Part shown: positions 1 through 9,273 of the stretch, piece after piece
How positions within the stretch are numbered: position 1 is the stretch's first letter
Layout: each line of letters starts with the position of its first letter
Source: Alcanivorax quisquiliarum
Lineage (GTDB): Bacteria; Pseudomonadota; Gammaproteobacteria; Pseudomonadales; Alcanivoracaceae
Assembly (NCBI RefSeq): GCF_023051175.1
Contig: NZ_JALKII010000001.1
Coordinates: 496,001-560,000, forward strand
Direction of reading: 5' to 3'
Length of the DNA: 64,000 nucleotides
Made by a program: the position numbers and the translations under genes
The notes under the pieces: generated by a model
Told to the model about the DNA's origin: nothing
The model's input: only the letters and a program-made list of their open reading frames with translations
Database searches by the model: none

Positions 1-1182
1 CTTGGCGCGCACACGCTCCAAGGCACGCTCACCGACGCCCAGATAAGACAGTATCACCGGCACGATGATCAGATTGGTGAGGACGATCACTGCCACACCC
101 ACACTGGCAGCTATCGCCAGCTCACGAATCACACCGACATCGATAATATAGAGTGTCAGGAAACCCAGCCCGTCCCCCGCCAGTGCAATGACGCCTGGCA
201 GTGCCAACCCGGCAAATGTTCTCACGGCCGCCTGCCGGCCATCCAGCCCATCCGCAGCATGGTTTGCCAACGTGTTGATGATTTGCACGCCATGGCTGAC
301 GGCAATAGCGTATACAAGAAACGGCACTAGCATGGAGTATGGGTCAATGGTAAAGCCCAGCATCGACACGATACCCAGCTGCCAGATCACGGCGACAAAT
401 GAACAGCCGGCTACCACAAGTGAACTGCGCAGGCTGCGCGTATCCAGCAACAGCAGCGCCAGGGTCACGCCCAGAGTGAGGAAGAACAGCAGCGCCACTT
501 CCGAGGCAGCTGCCATCACATCCCCCGCCATCTTGGCGGCGCCGACGATATGGATGCGAATATTCGGATACTGATCCTGGTAGCGAGCGCGGATATCATC
601 CAATGCGTCGGAAAGCGCGGGAATATCCACGTTGGAATCCGCCGAGAGTACATCGAGCAGGTTGGCGTGAATGATGCTGGAGCGGAAATCATCGGCGACC
701 AGGCTGCCCACGTGGCGTGAGCGCAACACGTTGGTGCGCAAGTCTTCCAGGCTGGCATCGGAACCATCATAGGCCGGCGGGATCACCTCACCGCCTTCAA
801 AGCCGTCTTCGGTCACCTCTGCCCAGCGCACGTTAGGCGTCCACAAGGAACTGATGCGGGAAGGGTCGACGCCGCTGAGCGAGAATACCTCGTCGGTAAT
901 TTCCGACAGTGCGGTCATGTAGGATTCATTGAAAATATCGTCGCTTTCGACTTCAGCGACGATCACCCGCACATCATTCCCCAGGCTCACATCGTTACGA
1001 TGTTCAAGAAAATTCTGAATGTACGGATGGCTGATCGGAACCATTTTGCGCACATCGGTATTGATCTGGATACCCGCCGCCTGAATACCGAGAAATACGG
1101 TCAGCGCCGCGAAGATCAGCAGCAGCACGGGGCGTGCACCAAACAGCACGCGCGCCACAGTAGGAGCTATTTTACCGGCCAT
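1..1182 (-). CDS. RND-superfamily (MMPL-type) exporter, C-terminal part outside window
   Basis: An open frame of 394 codons runs from an ATG at 1182, preceded by GGGGA, off the left edge of the window. The N-terminus has a cationic patch and one transmembrane helix (about residues 15-37). A soluble periplasmic loop of roughly 190 residues follows, then a block of hydrophobic helices from about residue 230 onward. This is the first half of the RND/MMPL fold (TM1, porter loop, TM2-TM6). It lies 18 bases after the Ycf48-like gene, so it is the last visible gene of the DUF1302-DUF1329-Ycf48-RND operon. In relatives such exporters move lipids or hydrophobic molecules across the envelope; the substrate here is unknown. 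Confidence 0.82.
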   Translation of the reverse strand, partial: MAGKIAPTVARVLFGARPVLLLIFAALTVFLGIQAAGIQINTDVRKMVPISHPYIQNFLEHRNDVSLGNDVRVIVAEVESDDIFNESYMTALSEITDEVFSLSGVDPSRISSLWTPNVRWAEVTEDGFEGGEVIPPAYDGSDASLEDLRTNVLRSRHVGSLVADDFRSSIIHANLLDVLSADSNVDIPALSDALDDIRARYQDQYPNIRIHIVGAAKMAGDVMAAASEVALLFFLTLGVTLALLLLDTRSLRSSLVVAGCSFVAVIWQLGIVSMLGFTIDPYSMLVPFLVYAIAVSHGVQIINTLANHAADGLDGRQAAVRTFAGLALPGVIALAGDGLGFLTLYIIDVGVIRELAIAASVGVAVIVLTNLIIVPVILSYLGVGERALERVRAK

Positions 1183-1200
1183 TATCGTGAATCCCCGCCG

Positions 1201-2307
1201 TCAAAGAATATTGTCAAGCACGCGAACACCGCCTGCGCCGACGATGATTACACCGCCACCCTTGCGGGCCAGCACGGAGGAAATGCTTTGCCTGCCCGAC
1301 ACGTACTGCCGTGAAAACGTTTTGCCCTGATCCCTGCTCGTCAGCAAAGCGCCGGCGTTACCAACCAGCAAAATAGTGCCATCTTCAAGCACCACGCCGG
1401 CATTGATGCCGCTACGCAAGCCGCTGGCAATGCGCTGCCAGCTATCGCCCTGATCATGGCTGCGCCAGATATTCCCCTGCAGGCCAAACGCCAGCAGCAC
1501 CCCTGCGCCGCTGCCGTCGGCATCACTTTCGCCAGCAAGGCTCAGGGCACCAAAAAACGTGCCGTGGTAAGGGCTTTCAAGTGCTGTCCAACTGGCGCCG
1601 TTATCCTGCGAACGGTACAAGGTGCCTTTTTCACCGGTGATCAACAGCGTGTCCGGCGCGCCGGCCAGCCCCGTCAGCGAATAAAAATGCCAGCCGTCAT
1701 GATTTGAAAAACCTTCACCGGCACGCTGCCAGCTTGCACCGCCATCACGGGTTTCCACCACGTAGCCGTAGCCCCCCACCGCTGTTGCCTGCTGCGCAGA
1801 GGCACAACGCACATCCAGCAGGGGCGCGCCGGAGGTGTCGACCGGCAGGGCGTCAGTCTCTCCATAAAGGTCATCGCCATACAGGTCATCGTCATAAAGG
1901 TCGTCGGCATAGAGATCATCGCTGTTGTCGTCCTCGAACGACTCCTCAAGATCATCGTCACCCGATCCAAGCGCGTCGCTGTACTGGATCGACCAGCTCT
2001 GCCCACCGTCACGCGTGCCCATCACCACCGCATCATGGCCCACCGCCCAGCCATGCCGGGCGTCGGCAAAACACAGCGCCGTCAACATGACGCCTGTTGG
2101 CGAGCTGGCCTGCTGCCAGTTACTGCCCTCGTCGTCGGAATAGATAATCTGACCGCGATCGCCCACCGCTACCACACGGTCGCCGGCGCGGGCGATATCC
2201 ACATACACGGTTGCTCGTAGCAACGGGTCTGTCGCTACCGTCTCTGCCGCTGCATAGCCGGAGCAGGCCAGCAGGCCCAGCGCAAATATTTTTTTCATGG
2301 TCTTCAT
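1201..2307 (-). CDS. Ycf48-like (photosystem II assembly factor-like) beta-propeller protein, exported
   Basis: The start chosen is the ATG at 2307, giving a clear signal peptide ending in an AYAAAE-like cleavage region (MKTMKKIFALGLL start). The ATG at 2298 is also possible, and a TTG further upstream looks artificial. Repeated SxDxGxxW-type motifs mark a BNR/Ycf48 propeller: DDEGSNW, DGGQSW, DGGASW, DNGASW, DQGDSW and DQGKTF. A strongly acidic insertion between blades carries four DLY units (finding below). Ycf48-like proteins often sit beside DUF1302, DUF1329 and RND genes in non-photosynthetic proteobacteria, so a link to photosystem assembly is not implied. A role as periplasmic partner of the RND exporter is inference. 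Confidence 0.82.
   Translation of the reverse strand: MKTMKKIFALGLLACSGYAAAETVATDPLLRATVYVDIARAGDRVVAVGDRGQIIYSDDEGSNWQQASSPTGVMLTALCFADARHGWAVGHDAVVMGTRDGGQSWSIQYSDALGSGDDDLEESFEDDNSDDLYADDLYDDDLYGDDLYGETDALPVDTSGAPLLDVRCASAQQATAVGGYGYVVETRDGGASWQRAGEGFSNHDGWHFYSLTGLAGAPDTLLITGEKGTLYRSQDNGASWTALESPYHGTFFGALSLAGESDADGSGAGVLLAFGLQGNIWRSHDQGDSWQRIASGLRSGINAGVVLEDGTILLVGNAGALLTSRDQGKTFSRQYVSGRQSISSVLARKGGGVIIVGAGGVRVLDNIL
1860..1921 (-). repeat. 15-bp tandem repeats encoding DDLY units
   Basis: Four imperfect 15-base units lie inside the Ycf48-like gene and encode DLY followed by acidic residues (DDLYA, DDLYD, DDLYG, DDLYG). The unit length is a multiple of three, so copy-number change would keep the frame. 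Confidence 0.75.
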
Positions 2308-2463
2308 GGAATGTACCCAGCGGTTGCTGCGTGTCCCGAACAGATTAAAAAACCCCATGGCGCCGCCAGGCAACTTCCCTACGCAGGGAAGCTGCCGGCT
2401 CGTCGCACACAGGGGCTTGGATATAACCGGGCACGCGCTGCATGCCCGGATACTGCACGTTCT

Positions 2464-3867
2464 TCAGCGGCCGCGCCGACGCAGCGCTGCAGGGTGGAAA
2501 TACTGATCACCCGGCGTTGCCTGCGAAAAGTCCAGTGTGGAAGATTCCTCGTTCGCGAGCAGCTGCACGTGGTAGCGGCGAGCGCGAAGGTCGTGGAAGG
2601 TTTCCAGCGCTGTCCATTGCGTCGGTACTTCGTAGTAGTTCTTGATATAGGCCAGGCTGACACGCCACAGCTCACCGCGGCTGTCGTACTGGTCAATCGC
2701 GGCGATCTGCCAGGAGTCGGCATCGATATAGAAGGTGCGGCGTGCGTAGATATGGCGCTGCCCGCTCTTCAGGTTCGCTTCCACTACCCAGACACGATGC
2801 AGCTCCCAGCGGCTATGCTCCGGATTGACGTGGCCGGTCATCAGCACATCGCTGTACTTCAGATCGGGATTGGACAGGCGATAGTTGTTGTACGGAATGT
2901 ACATCTCTACCGGCTGCTCATGCACGAGGCGCCAGTCGTAGCGATCGGGCGAGCCATTGTACATATCGGTATCGTCGGCGGTGCGCAGGCCATCAGAGGC
3001 TGCAATCGGCGTATCATAGGCCAGGTTTGGCGAGCGCTGTACGCGACGGGTGCCGGCGTTGTAGCCCCACGCCTGGCGTGGCAACTTCTGCTGATCCAGC
3101 GTTTCGTGGACTAGCACCGCACCACCTGCCAGACGTGCCGGCGCCGTGGTGAACGACAGGTAATAGAAGATGATGTTGTCCAGCTTCTCTTCGGAAAGCT
3201 GCGGGTCGTAGTAACGGAAATACACCTCCTGCTGCGAGGTGACCAGCGAATAGGAGCCATTGCGCTGCACCGCAACTTCCGAGGCACGGCGCACCACATA
3301 AATGCCCCGCCAGCGCAGAATGTGGTTCCAGATCGCCTGTAGCGCTTTCTCTTCGTTGGTGCCGTTCAGGATCGGGAAAGGAATCCCGCCAAAGGCGCCG
3401 GTCACACCGCTGGCCCCCAGCGTCGCTGTGGAAGCATTCTTCTTGGTGTTGTCATACACCCACTGCGGCGCCGATGTGGTGCGGCGGCTTTGGTAAACAT
3501 TGATATTGAAGGTATCCGGGTAGGTTTCCATCATCGCACGCACACCGGCCGGCACTTTATCTGCGTACTGCCCCACGTTTTGTGCGTTGATGGTCAGCAA
3601 CACCTTGTCGCCCGCAAACGGGTCGGGGTGGTGCTGGCCGGGCCGTGTGTAGCTGGCAGGGATGTCAGCCTTGTCAAAGCCGCTCCAGGCAGGAATGCCC
3701 TCGGGGCTGGACGGGTCTTTGCCATTGCCCTCCTTGATCGCCCCGAAAGGCGTCAGGCTGTTTCCCAGCTTGGCGGCATCTTGAGCCGATACCGCTGCAT
3801 GGGAAACGGAGGAGGCCGCTAGCGCTAGCGCCAGGGCACTACCCGCAAAAGTCAGTTTTTTCAGCAT
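2464..3867 (-). CDS. DUF1329 family outer-membrane-associated protein
   Basis: About 467 residues from the ATG at 3867, which has GGAGAG about ten bases upstream; a more distal ATG at 3888 would add seven residues before an obvious signal peptide. The signal peptide ends in ASSVSHAA. The mature part carries family-typical stretches such as LTPFGAIKEGN, IPAWSGF and YIKNYYEVPTQW near the C-terminus. DUF1329 (PF07044) proteins resemble LolA/LolB-like lipid carriers and are nearly always encoded beside DUF1302. The gene lies between the DUF1302 gene (67 bases upstream) and the Ycf48-like gene. A role in passing hydrophobic material between the outer membrane and the RND exporter is inference. Confidence 0.88.
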   Translation of the reverse strand: MLKKLTFAGSALALALAASSVSHAAVSAQDAAKLGNSLTPFGAIKEGNGKDPSSPEGIPAWSGFDKADIPASYTRPGQHHPDPFAGDKVLLTINAQNVGQYADKVPAGVRAMMETYPDTFNINVYQSRRTTSAPQWVYDNTKKNASTATLGASGVTGAFGGIPFPILNGTNEEKALQAIWNHILRWRGIYVVRRASEVAVQRNGSYSLVTSQQEVYFRYYDPQLSEEKLDNIIFYYLSFTTAPARLAGGAVLVHETLDQQKLPRQAWGYNAGTRRVQRSPNLAYDTPIAASDGLRTADDTDMYNGSPDRYDWRLVHEQPVEMYIPYNNYRLSNPDLKYSDVLMTGHVNPEHSRWELHRVWVVEANLKSGQRHIYARRTFYIDADSWQIAAIDQYDSRGELWRVSLAYIKNYYEVPTQWTALETFHDLRARRYHVQLLANEESSTLDFSQATPGDQYFHPAALRRRGR

Positions 3868-3933
3868 GTTTGTTCTCTCCGTCAGCATTCTTTTTTGCCG
3901 GGGGGGCCATGCCCTCCCCGGCTTGTTCTTTTG

Positions 3934-5940
3934 TCAGAACGAATATCGTACCGAGATGGCCGCGTTGTCGCGGTCTCTCAATTTATTGCTGTAGCCCGCG
4001 CCCCAGAAACTCGTTGCTTGCACACCCAGCTCCAGATTGTTGCGGTAGACGAAGTTAAGGCCCAGTGTTGCGGCTTTGCGATCTTCCATGAAATTGCCGC
4101 CGATCACGGAGTTGCCTCGCACGTCGTGGGAAATGCTCAAGCTCGGCGCAAAGGCGATGCCGGCAAACAGATCGTTATACGTGGCGCGCAAGGCGGCGCG
4201 ATAACCCCAGGAGAACCGGTCCAGGTAGGTTTTGTAGACATCGTCCGGTGACTGAATGCTGGCTTCCGTTTCCTGAATGGCCGCCGTGGAGTTGTAGTAA
4301 AGGCGGCTGCCGTCCGCAGCGCGGCGATCCAGACCGCCAGCGTGTTCTGCGCCCAGCTCGAGCAGGAACAGCAAGCCGTCGGTGCCCAGCATCGGGCCGA
4401 AGCTGAAAATACTGACCAGCGAAGCGTTCGTCATTTTCGCTTCGTCGTAGAAATAATAATACTGGCCGGCCGTTGCCGTAGAGTTTGGATCAAGGCAGCT
4501 GCCGCCAACCCGAGCTCGCACACAGTGGTTGGTGAGCATACCGATGGTCGGCGCCACCCCTTGCAGCCCTGCCGCAGCCGAAACCGCCGCCAGGTTCTGG
4601 ATCAGGTTATCACCCACCTCGTTGATGATCGGTTGTTTCGGCCGGTAGGCAATTTCACCGGAAAGTGCCATGGTGCCGATGTTGGAGCTGAAGCTGAAAC
4701 CGAACATGTCGATGTCTTCGCCGTACACCATCATGTACTCGGTGTCATCGACCATGGCCGCTGTGCCGAGCGCACCCCCGCCAAGATTGATACTGTTGAG
4801 GCGGGCGCCGACCACTGGCAGCTTCGCATGGGTGCGGGTGTAGTAAAAACCGAACTCGGTGCCGTTCAACGCATCGGCAAAATAACGCGCGGCGATCCCG
4901 AACTGGCCGCTATCGCCGGCCTCTTCATCCGCTGCGCGGCTGACCGTCACCTGGGTCGCTTCGTACTGGTAGTCGCTGCCGTAGGTCGCCATGGTATAGC
5001 CGGCAAAGGCATCGGCAATAGCAGGTACCCCTGCGGAGGCGGCGATCAATCGGCCGTCCACCACCACGTTACTGGCACCCTTGCCGGGAAACGCATCGTT
5101 GGTGGAATAGAACGTGCCTACCGGCGCATCCTCGGTGTTCTTCCACTCGTATTGATAAAACGCTTCGGCCGTCAGGTTGTTGGTGAGACCGTAGGAAAAA
5201 TAGATGGAGCCAAGTGGCAACAGTGCCTCTTTGATCTCTGCTCCCGGCTGCCGCAGGGCGGCAAGATCAATGTAGTTGGCGGAGTTGATGCCGTTTTGCA
5301 TGAACAGCGCCTCGCCCCAGTTGATGACCTGGCGGCCGGCGCGAACCAGCAGCGGGCGATCAGCAATCTGGAACTCGCCCCAGACATAGGCATCAAGCAT
5401 CCGCGAACGCTGGCCCAGGTTGCGTCGGGCTGCACGGGTGAAGCGATCACCGGCGCCGTTGTTGGCATAATCCGAATAAAGTGCGTACCGGTTGGAACCG
5501 CCGAAGCCAGGGACAGGGCCGCCCGGGATCAGCGCGCCGCCATCATGGCCGCCATCCATGATCACGTGGTCATAAAACGTGGTGCCGCGCGCGAACAGAC
5601 CATAATTGTTGCCGAAATCCAGTGCCAGCTCGGAGGTCGCCTTGCCCACCAGAGAAGCCAGCCCTGTATCGTAGTTGTTGTTGGCATCGTTCTTGTTGAT
5701 CTGCGTGCTGTAACCACGCGTGGACATGTAAACAATGTCATCTGTCGCGGCCAGCATGCGATCCTGACCTTCGGTACGCCACATCGCACCCAGCGACAGA
5801 TCGGTATCGAGACGGCCGGAAATATTCGGATTATCAAATTGCAATTCGAATGCGTGGGCAGGCAACCCGAGCGCAGTAGCAAGCGACGCACTGGCGATCG
5901 CAGTCGCCAGACGTTTCTTCAGCATGGTCTTGTTTTTCAT
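3934..5940 (-). CDS. DUF1302 family outer membrane beta-barrel protein
   Basis: A 668-residue protein with an N-terminal signal peptide (ASASLATALGLPAHA) and the DUF1302 opening pattern: FELQFDNPNISGRLDTDLSLGAMWR, split here as FELQFDNPNIS then GRLDTDLSLG. It ends in an aromatic residue (VRYSF), as expected for a beta-barrel recognised by the BAM complex. GGAG lies about seven bases before the ATG. It is the first gene of the four-gene minus-strand operon running to the window edge. DUF1302 (PF06980) proteins are predicted barrels linked to uptake of hydrophobic or aromatic compounds in several genera; the substrate here is unknown. Confidence 0.88.
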   Translation of the reverse strand: MKNKTMLKKRLATAIASASLATALGLPAHAFELQFDNPNISGRLDTDLSLGAMWRTEGQDRMLAATDDIVYMSTRGYSTQINKNDANNNYDTGLASLVGKATSELALDFGNNYGLFARGTTFYDHVIMDGGHDGGALIPGGPVPGFGGSNRYALYSDYANNGAGDRFTRAARRNLGQRSRMLDAYVWGEFQIADRPLLVRAGRQVINWGEALFMQNGINSANYIDLAALRQPGAEIKEALLPLGSIYFSYGLTNNLTAEAFYQYEWKNTEDAPVGTFYSTNDAFPGKGASNVVVDGRLIAASAGVPAIADAFAGYTMATYGSDYQYEATQVTVSRAADEEAGDSGQFGIAARYFADALNGTEFGFYYTRTHAKLPVVGARLNSINLGGGALGTAAMVDDTEYMMVYGEDIDMFGFSFSSNIGTMALSGEIAYRPKQPIINEVGDNLIQNLAAVSAAAGLQGVAPTIGMLTNHCVRARVGGSCLDPNSTATAGQYYYFYDEAKMTNASLVSIFSFGPMLGTDGLLFLLELGAEHAGGLDRRAADGSRLYYNSTAAIQETEASIQSPDDVYKTYLDRFSWGYRAALRATYNDLFAGIAFAPSLSISHDVRGNSVIGGNFMEDRKAATLGLNFVYRNNLELGVQATSFWGAGYSNKLRDRDNAAISVRYSF

Positions 5941-6308
5941 TGCGCAACTCCGTGATTGCGATTATTTAGCGCTAGCGCCTTGTTATTGTTGCGACCTGGC
6001 GGTGGGGACCAGGCTGCTCTCCCTTTTTACCAGACTCACCGCAAGGGCTGTCTAGTCGTATTTTCTTATATTCAAAACCATATCAGCGGCGTACGCCACC
6101 GTAAAACGTGACTTGAAGGTCGGCCGGGTCAAACAAGCCCCGTCGGGATGATCGAGCCATCAGGACACTCGTCAATCCTAGCGCGGCAGATCAGCACTTG
6201 GCCATCACCCGCTTGCTTACCCGGCGCTGTGAGCCATGCGACAGAAGATGTCGGCAGCTTGCGCCTGGGCAGGCTCGACGAACAGCGCGCCGGGCCCGCC
6301 CCTTGCCA
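5941..6308. other. Intergenic region between pepN and the DUF1302 operon
   Basis: No convincing gene. It should carry the promoter of the DUF1302 operon. A 10-bp palindrome GCGCTAGCGC lies at 5969-5978, about 30 bases before the DUF1302 ATG. An AT-rich stretch at 6058-6083 may hold the promoter, but no clear -35/-10 pair or pepN terminator could be assigned. Confidence 0.5.
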
Positions 6309-8948
6309 TCAGGATGAGCTGGCGAGAATACGTTCCAGCACTTCGGTCAGATTGGCTGACCGGGGTACCTTGAGCAACCCGCGCAAGGCGCCGCCGAGCA
6401 GCGCCCGGCGCCCTTCTGGCAGCCGCGGCAGGCGGGCGCAGGCATTGGCCATTCTGGCGGCAACTTGCGGGTTCACCGCATCGAGCCTGCCAAGTGCATC
6501 AGCGTAGAGCCGATACCCTTCACCTGAGGCCGCATGGAACGCGGTCGGATTGGCGTTGGCCAAGGCACCCAGCACAGCACGAACGCGATTAGGCACGCGC
6601 CAATCAAAACCTTCATGCGCCAGCAGTGCCTGCACGCGGCTGAGCGTGGTCTCGCCGGGCACGGTGGCCTGCACCGTGAACCACTGATCCATCACCAACG
6701 CCTCGTCATGCCACTGCCGGGCAAAGGCATCCAGCGCCTCGTCTGCCCCTGGCAGGCCGTAATGCACCAACAGACGCAGCGCGCCGAGCTGATCGGTCAT
6801 GTTATCAGCCTGCTGAAACAATACCGTCAAGTGGCCCGCCAGCCGGGCGTCGCCGGCCGCCGCGAGATACGCGAGCGCGCAGTGGCGCAAGCTACGGCGG
6901 CCAATATCTGCCGCCACCGGCCGATAAGGGCCTGCAAGCGTATTATTCTGCTCCGCCTGCCACCACAAGCTGCTCAACTGCTCGCCGATGGCAGCCCTCA
7001 GCGCCTCACGGGCGCGATGCACCCCATCCACATCCAGCTCGGGCAGCCGATCCGCCAGCGCCTGCTCGCTCGGCAGCGTCAGCAGCAATGCCGCGGCGGC
7101 GGCATCGTCATCCGCCCGCGCAAGCACCTGCCGCAATGCCGGCGCCAGCGCCGCTGCCTCATCCTCTGCGGCAGCGCGCACTGCCTCGCCGGGCACGCTC
7201 AGCAACCGCGTGACAGCAGCGTGGTATAGCCGCTGCGCCGCATCCCAGCGGCTGTAGCCGTCGTCGTCATGCGCCAGCAGAAAATGCAGCTGCTCGGTAG
7301 TGAAAGCGTAATCAAGCTCCACCGGAGCAGAAAAACCGCGCAACAGGGACGGCACCGGCGCCTCTTTTTGGCCGTGCAGCGGAAAACGGAAGCTCTGCTC
7401 TTCCTGCGTCAGCACAAGCACCGTTTCAGTGCTGCCATCCGGCAACGGCAGCCGCTGCCCGTCAGCCCCGAACAAGGCAAGGCGCACTGGCATCATTAAT
7501 GGCTGTTTATCCGGCTGGCCTGGCGTCGGTGGCGTCCACTGGCGAAATGTCAGCACATAGTCGCCTTGCTCGATATGCCCCTGCACAGCAAGGTGTGGCG
7601 TGCCGGCCTGATCGTACCAGCGGCGAAACTGCTGCAAATCCAGCCCGCTCGCTTCCGCCATACAATCGAGAAAATCATCGGTCGTCACGGCCTGGCCATC
7701 AAAGCGGCGGAAATACAGATCGGTGCCGGCGCGAAAGCGCTCTGCGCCCAGCAGCTCGTGCTGCATGCGGACCAGCTCGGCACCTTTTTCGTAGATCGTC
7801 ACGGTATAGAAGTTATCAATCTTCTGGTAGGCCGCCGGCCGAACCGGATGCGCCATCGGCCCCTGATCTTCCGGGAACTGCACCGCCCGCAGCACATCGA
7901 CATCTTCCACCCGTTTCACGGCGGCAGAATTCATGTCTGCCGAGAAACACTGGTCGCGAAATACTGTCAGGCCTTCCTTGAGGCTGAGCTGGAACCAGTC
8001 ACGGCAGGTTACCCGGTTGCCCGACCAGTTATGAAAATACTCGTGGCCGACCACCGATTCGACGCGCTGGAAACCCGCATCGGTGGTGGTTGCGGGGTGC
8101 GCCAGAACACAGGCGGTATTGAAGATGTTCAGGCCCTTGTTTTCCATCGCGCCCATATTGAAATGGCTCACCGCCACGATCATGTAGATATCCAGATCGT
8201 ATTCCAGCCCGTAAACGCGCTCGTCCCAGGCCATCGCCGCTTTCAATGAGCGCATGGCGTGATCGAGCTTGTCCAGATCGCGAGGCTCTGCATAGATCTG
8301 CAAGGAAACAGTACGCCCCGAGCCGGTCTGGTACTGGTCTTCAAGGCAGGCCAGATCGCCCGCTACCAGCGCAAAAAGATAGCTGGGCTTCGGGTGCGGA
8401 TCTTCCCAGGTCACCCAGTGCCGGCCATCGGCCTCTTCGCCGCGGGCGACCGGATTGCCGTTGGAAAGCAGCAACGGGAAGCGCGCCTTGTCGGCCCGTA
8501 TGGTGGTCACGAAACGGCTCAGCACATCCGGCCGGTCCGGGTAGAAAGTGATGCGACGAAATCCTTCCGCCTCGCATTGGGTGCAGAACATGCCACGCGA
8601 CATGTACAGCCCTTCCAGCGCAGTATTCAAGTGCGGCTTGATCGTCACCTCGGTGAGCAGCGTGCAGCGCTCCGGCAAGCCGCGTATCACCAGTCGCTCG
8701 CCATCGTAGTCATATTGCGCCTTCGGCCACGGCTGTCCGTCCACTTCCAGCCGGCACAACGCCAGCTCCACACCGTCGAAGACGTAGTCCGCCGCGGGAT
8801 CGGCATCCGCACGCCGCTCAAGCTCCAGCGTGGTCGTGACGCGGCTGTAATCATCGTATAGCGCCACGTCCAGCGACGTGCGCGGGACATGAAATACCGG
8901 TGCCTGGTAATCCGCCAGGCGGATCAGATCAGCTTGTCCGTCACGCAT
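6309..8948 (-). CDS. pepN: Aminopeptidase N (M1 family)
   Basis: About 879 residues (E. coli PepN has 870), matching it along the full length. Visible landmarks are NTALEGLY, FCTQCEAEGFR, the exopeptidase GAMEN motif (GAMENKGLNIF), the zinc site HEYFHNW with downstream E in LKEGLTVFRDQ, and YEKGAELVRM. The ATG at 8948 follows AAGGGGG and overlaps the 3' end of the DUF1315 gene by 8 bases; longer versions have no family support. It is a cytoplasmic zinc metallopeptidase that removes N-terminal residues in peptide turnover. It is probably translationally coupled to yeaC and co-transcribed with nadK-yeaC. Confidence 0.97.
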   Translation of the reverse strand: MRDGQADLIRLADYQAPVFHVPRTSLDVALYDDYSRVTTTLELERRADADPAADYVFDGVELALCRLEVDGQPWPKAQYDYDGERLVIRGLPERCTLLTEVTIKPHLNTALEGLYMSRGMFCTQCEAEGFRRITFYPDRPDVLSRFVTTIRADKARFPLLLSNGNPVARGEEADGRHWVTWEDPHPKPSYLFALVAGDLACLEDQYQTGSGRTVSLQIYAEPRDLDKLDHAMRSLKAAMAWDERVYGLEYDLDIYMIVAVSHFNMGAMENKGLNIFNTACVLAHPATTTDAGFQRVESVVGHEYFHNWSGNRVTCRDWFQLSLKEGLTVFRDQCFSADMNSAAVKRVEDVDVLRAVQFPEDQGPMAHPVRPAAYQKIDNFYTVTIYEKGAELVRMQHELLGAERFRAGTDLYFRRFDGQAVTTDDFLDCMAEASGLDLQQFRRWYDQAGTPHLAVQGHIEQGDYVLTFRQWTPPTPGQPDKQPLMMPVRLALFGADGQRLPLPDGSTETVLVLTQEEQSFRFPLHGQKEAPVPSLLRGFSAPVELDYAFTTEQLHFLLAHDDDGYSRWDAAQRLYHAAVTRLLSVPGEAVRAAAEDEAAALAPALRQVLARADDDAAAAALLLTLPSEQALADRLPELDVDGVHRAREALRAAIGEQLSSLWWQAEQNNTLAGPYRPVAADIGRRSLRHCALAYLAAAGDARLAGHLTVLFQQADNMTDQLGALRLLVHYGLPGADEALDAFARQWHDEALVMDQWFTVQATVPGETTLSRVQALLAHEGFDWRVPNRVRAVLGALANANPTAFHAASGEGYRLYADALGRLDAVNPQVAARMANACARLPRLPEGRRALLGGALRGLLKVPRSANLTEVLERILASSS

Positions 8949-9234
8949 GGGAGCCCCCTTTCGCGGGCCGCAGGTCAACGGGCTGCTCGGTCTGCGGATC
9001 GTCGGTGTCACATTCGGGCACCGGCACAAACCCGGTGCGCTGATCCTCGGGCACCTCGTTGCGAACCTCCCACGCCAGCACGGCCTGCAAACTCAATTGG
9101 CGCTGCTCGGCAGTGAGGCGGCGGCCGTCCGGCCAGCGGCCGGTTTCCACTGCTCGCCGCATGTTGTGCCAGACTTCCATGCTCATGCTGTCCACCAGCG
9201 CGGCGAAATCCCGGGGCGTCGAATCCTGTGTCAT
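8941..9234 (-). CDS. yeaC: DUF1315 family protein (YeaC-like)
   Basis: A 97-residue protein with the family core: (V)DSMSMEVWHNMRRAVETG then WPDGRRLTAEQR and the LQAVLAWEVR helix. E. coli YeaC shows the same spacing of Met-Pro/Glu-Val, KWPDG and LTPEQ. GAGG lies upstream of the ATG. The 3' end overlaps the pepN start, and nadK ends 26 bases before. The molecular function of DUF1315 (PF07023) is unknown. The nadK-yeaC-pepN order is, as far as I recall, also found in Pseudomonas. Confidence 0.85.
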   Translation of the reverse strand: MTQDSTPRDFAALVDSMSMEVWHNMRRAVETGRWPDGRRLTAEQRQLSLQAVLAWEVRNEVPEDQRTGFVPVPECDTDDPQTEQPVDLRPAKGGSHA

Positions 9235-9251
9235 AAGTGGGCCTCGTCAGG

Positions 9252-9273
9252 GGGTGACGATCAGGCGTCACCC
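9252..9273 (-). other. Inverted repeat over the nadK stop codon
   Basis: GGGTGACG and CGTCACCC flank a 6-base loop and overlap the nadK stop at 9261, about 18 bases before yeaC. There is no T-run, so it is unlikely to be a full intrinsic terminator. It could modulate nadK/yeaC coupling or mRNA stability. Confidence 0.45.

Noticed and set aside
188-1314. Plus-strand reading frames over the RND and Ycf48-like genes
   Set aside because: No ribosome sites, and the minus-strand genes show clear protein families there.
4342-5955. 537-codon plus-strand frame opposite the DUF1302 gene
   Set aside because: Shadow of a high-GC coding region; the minus strand has a signal peptide and DUF1302 motifs.
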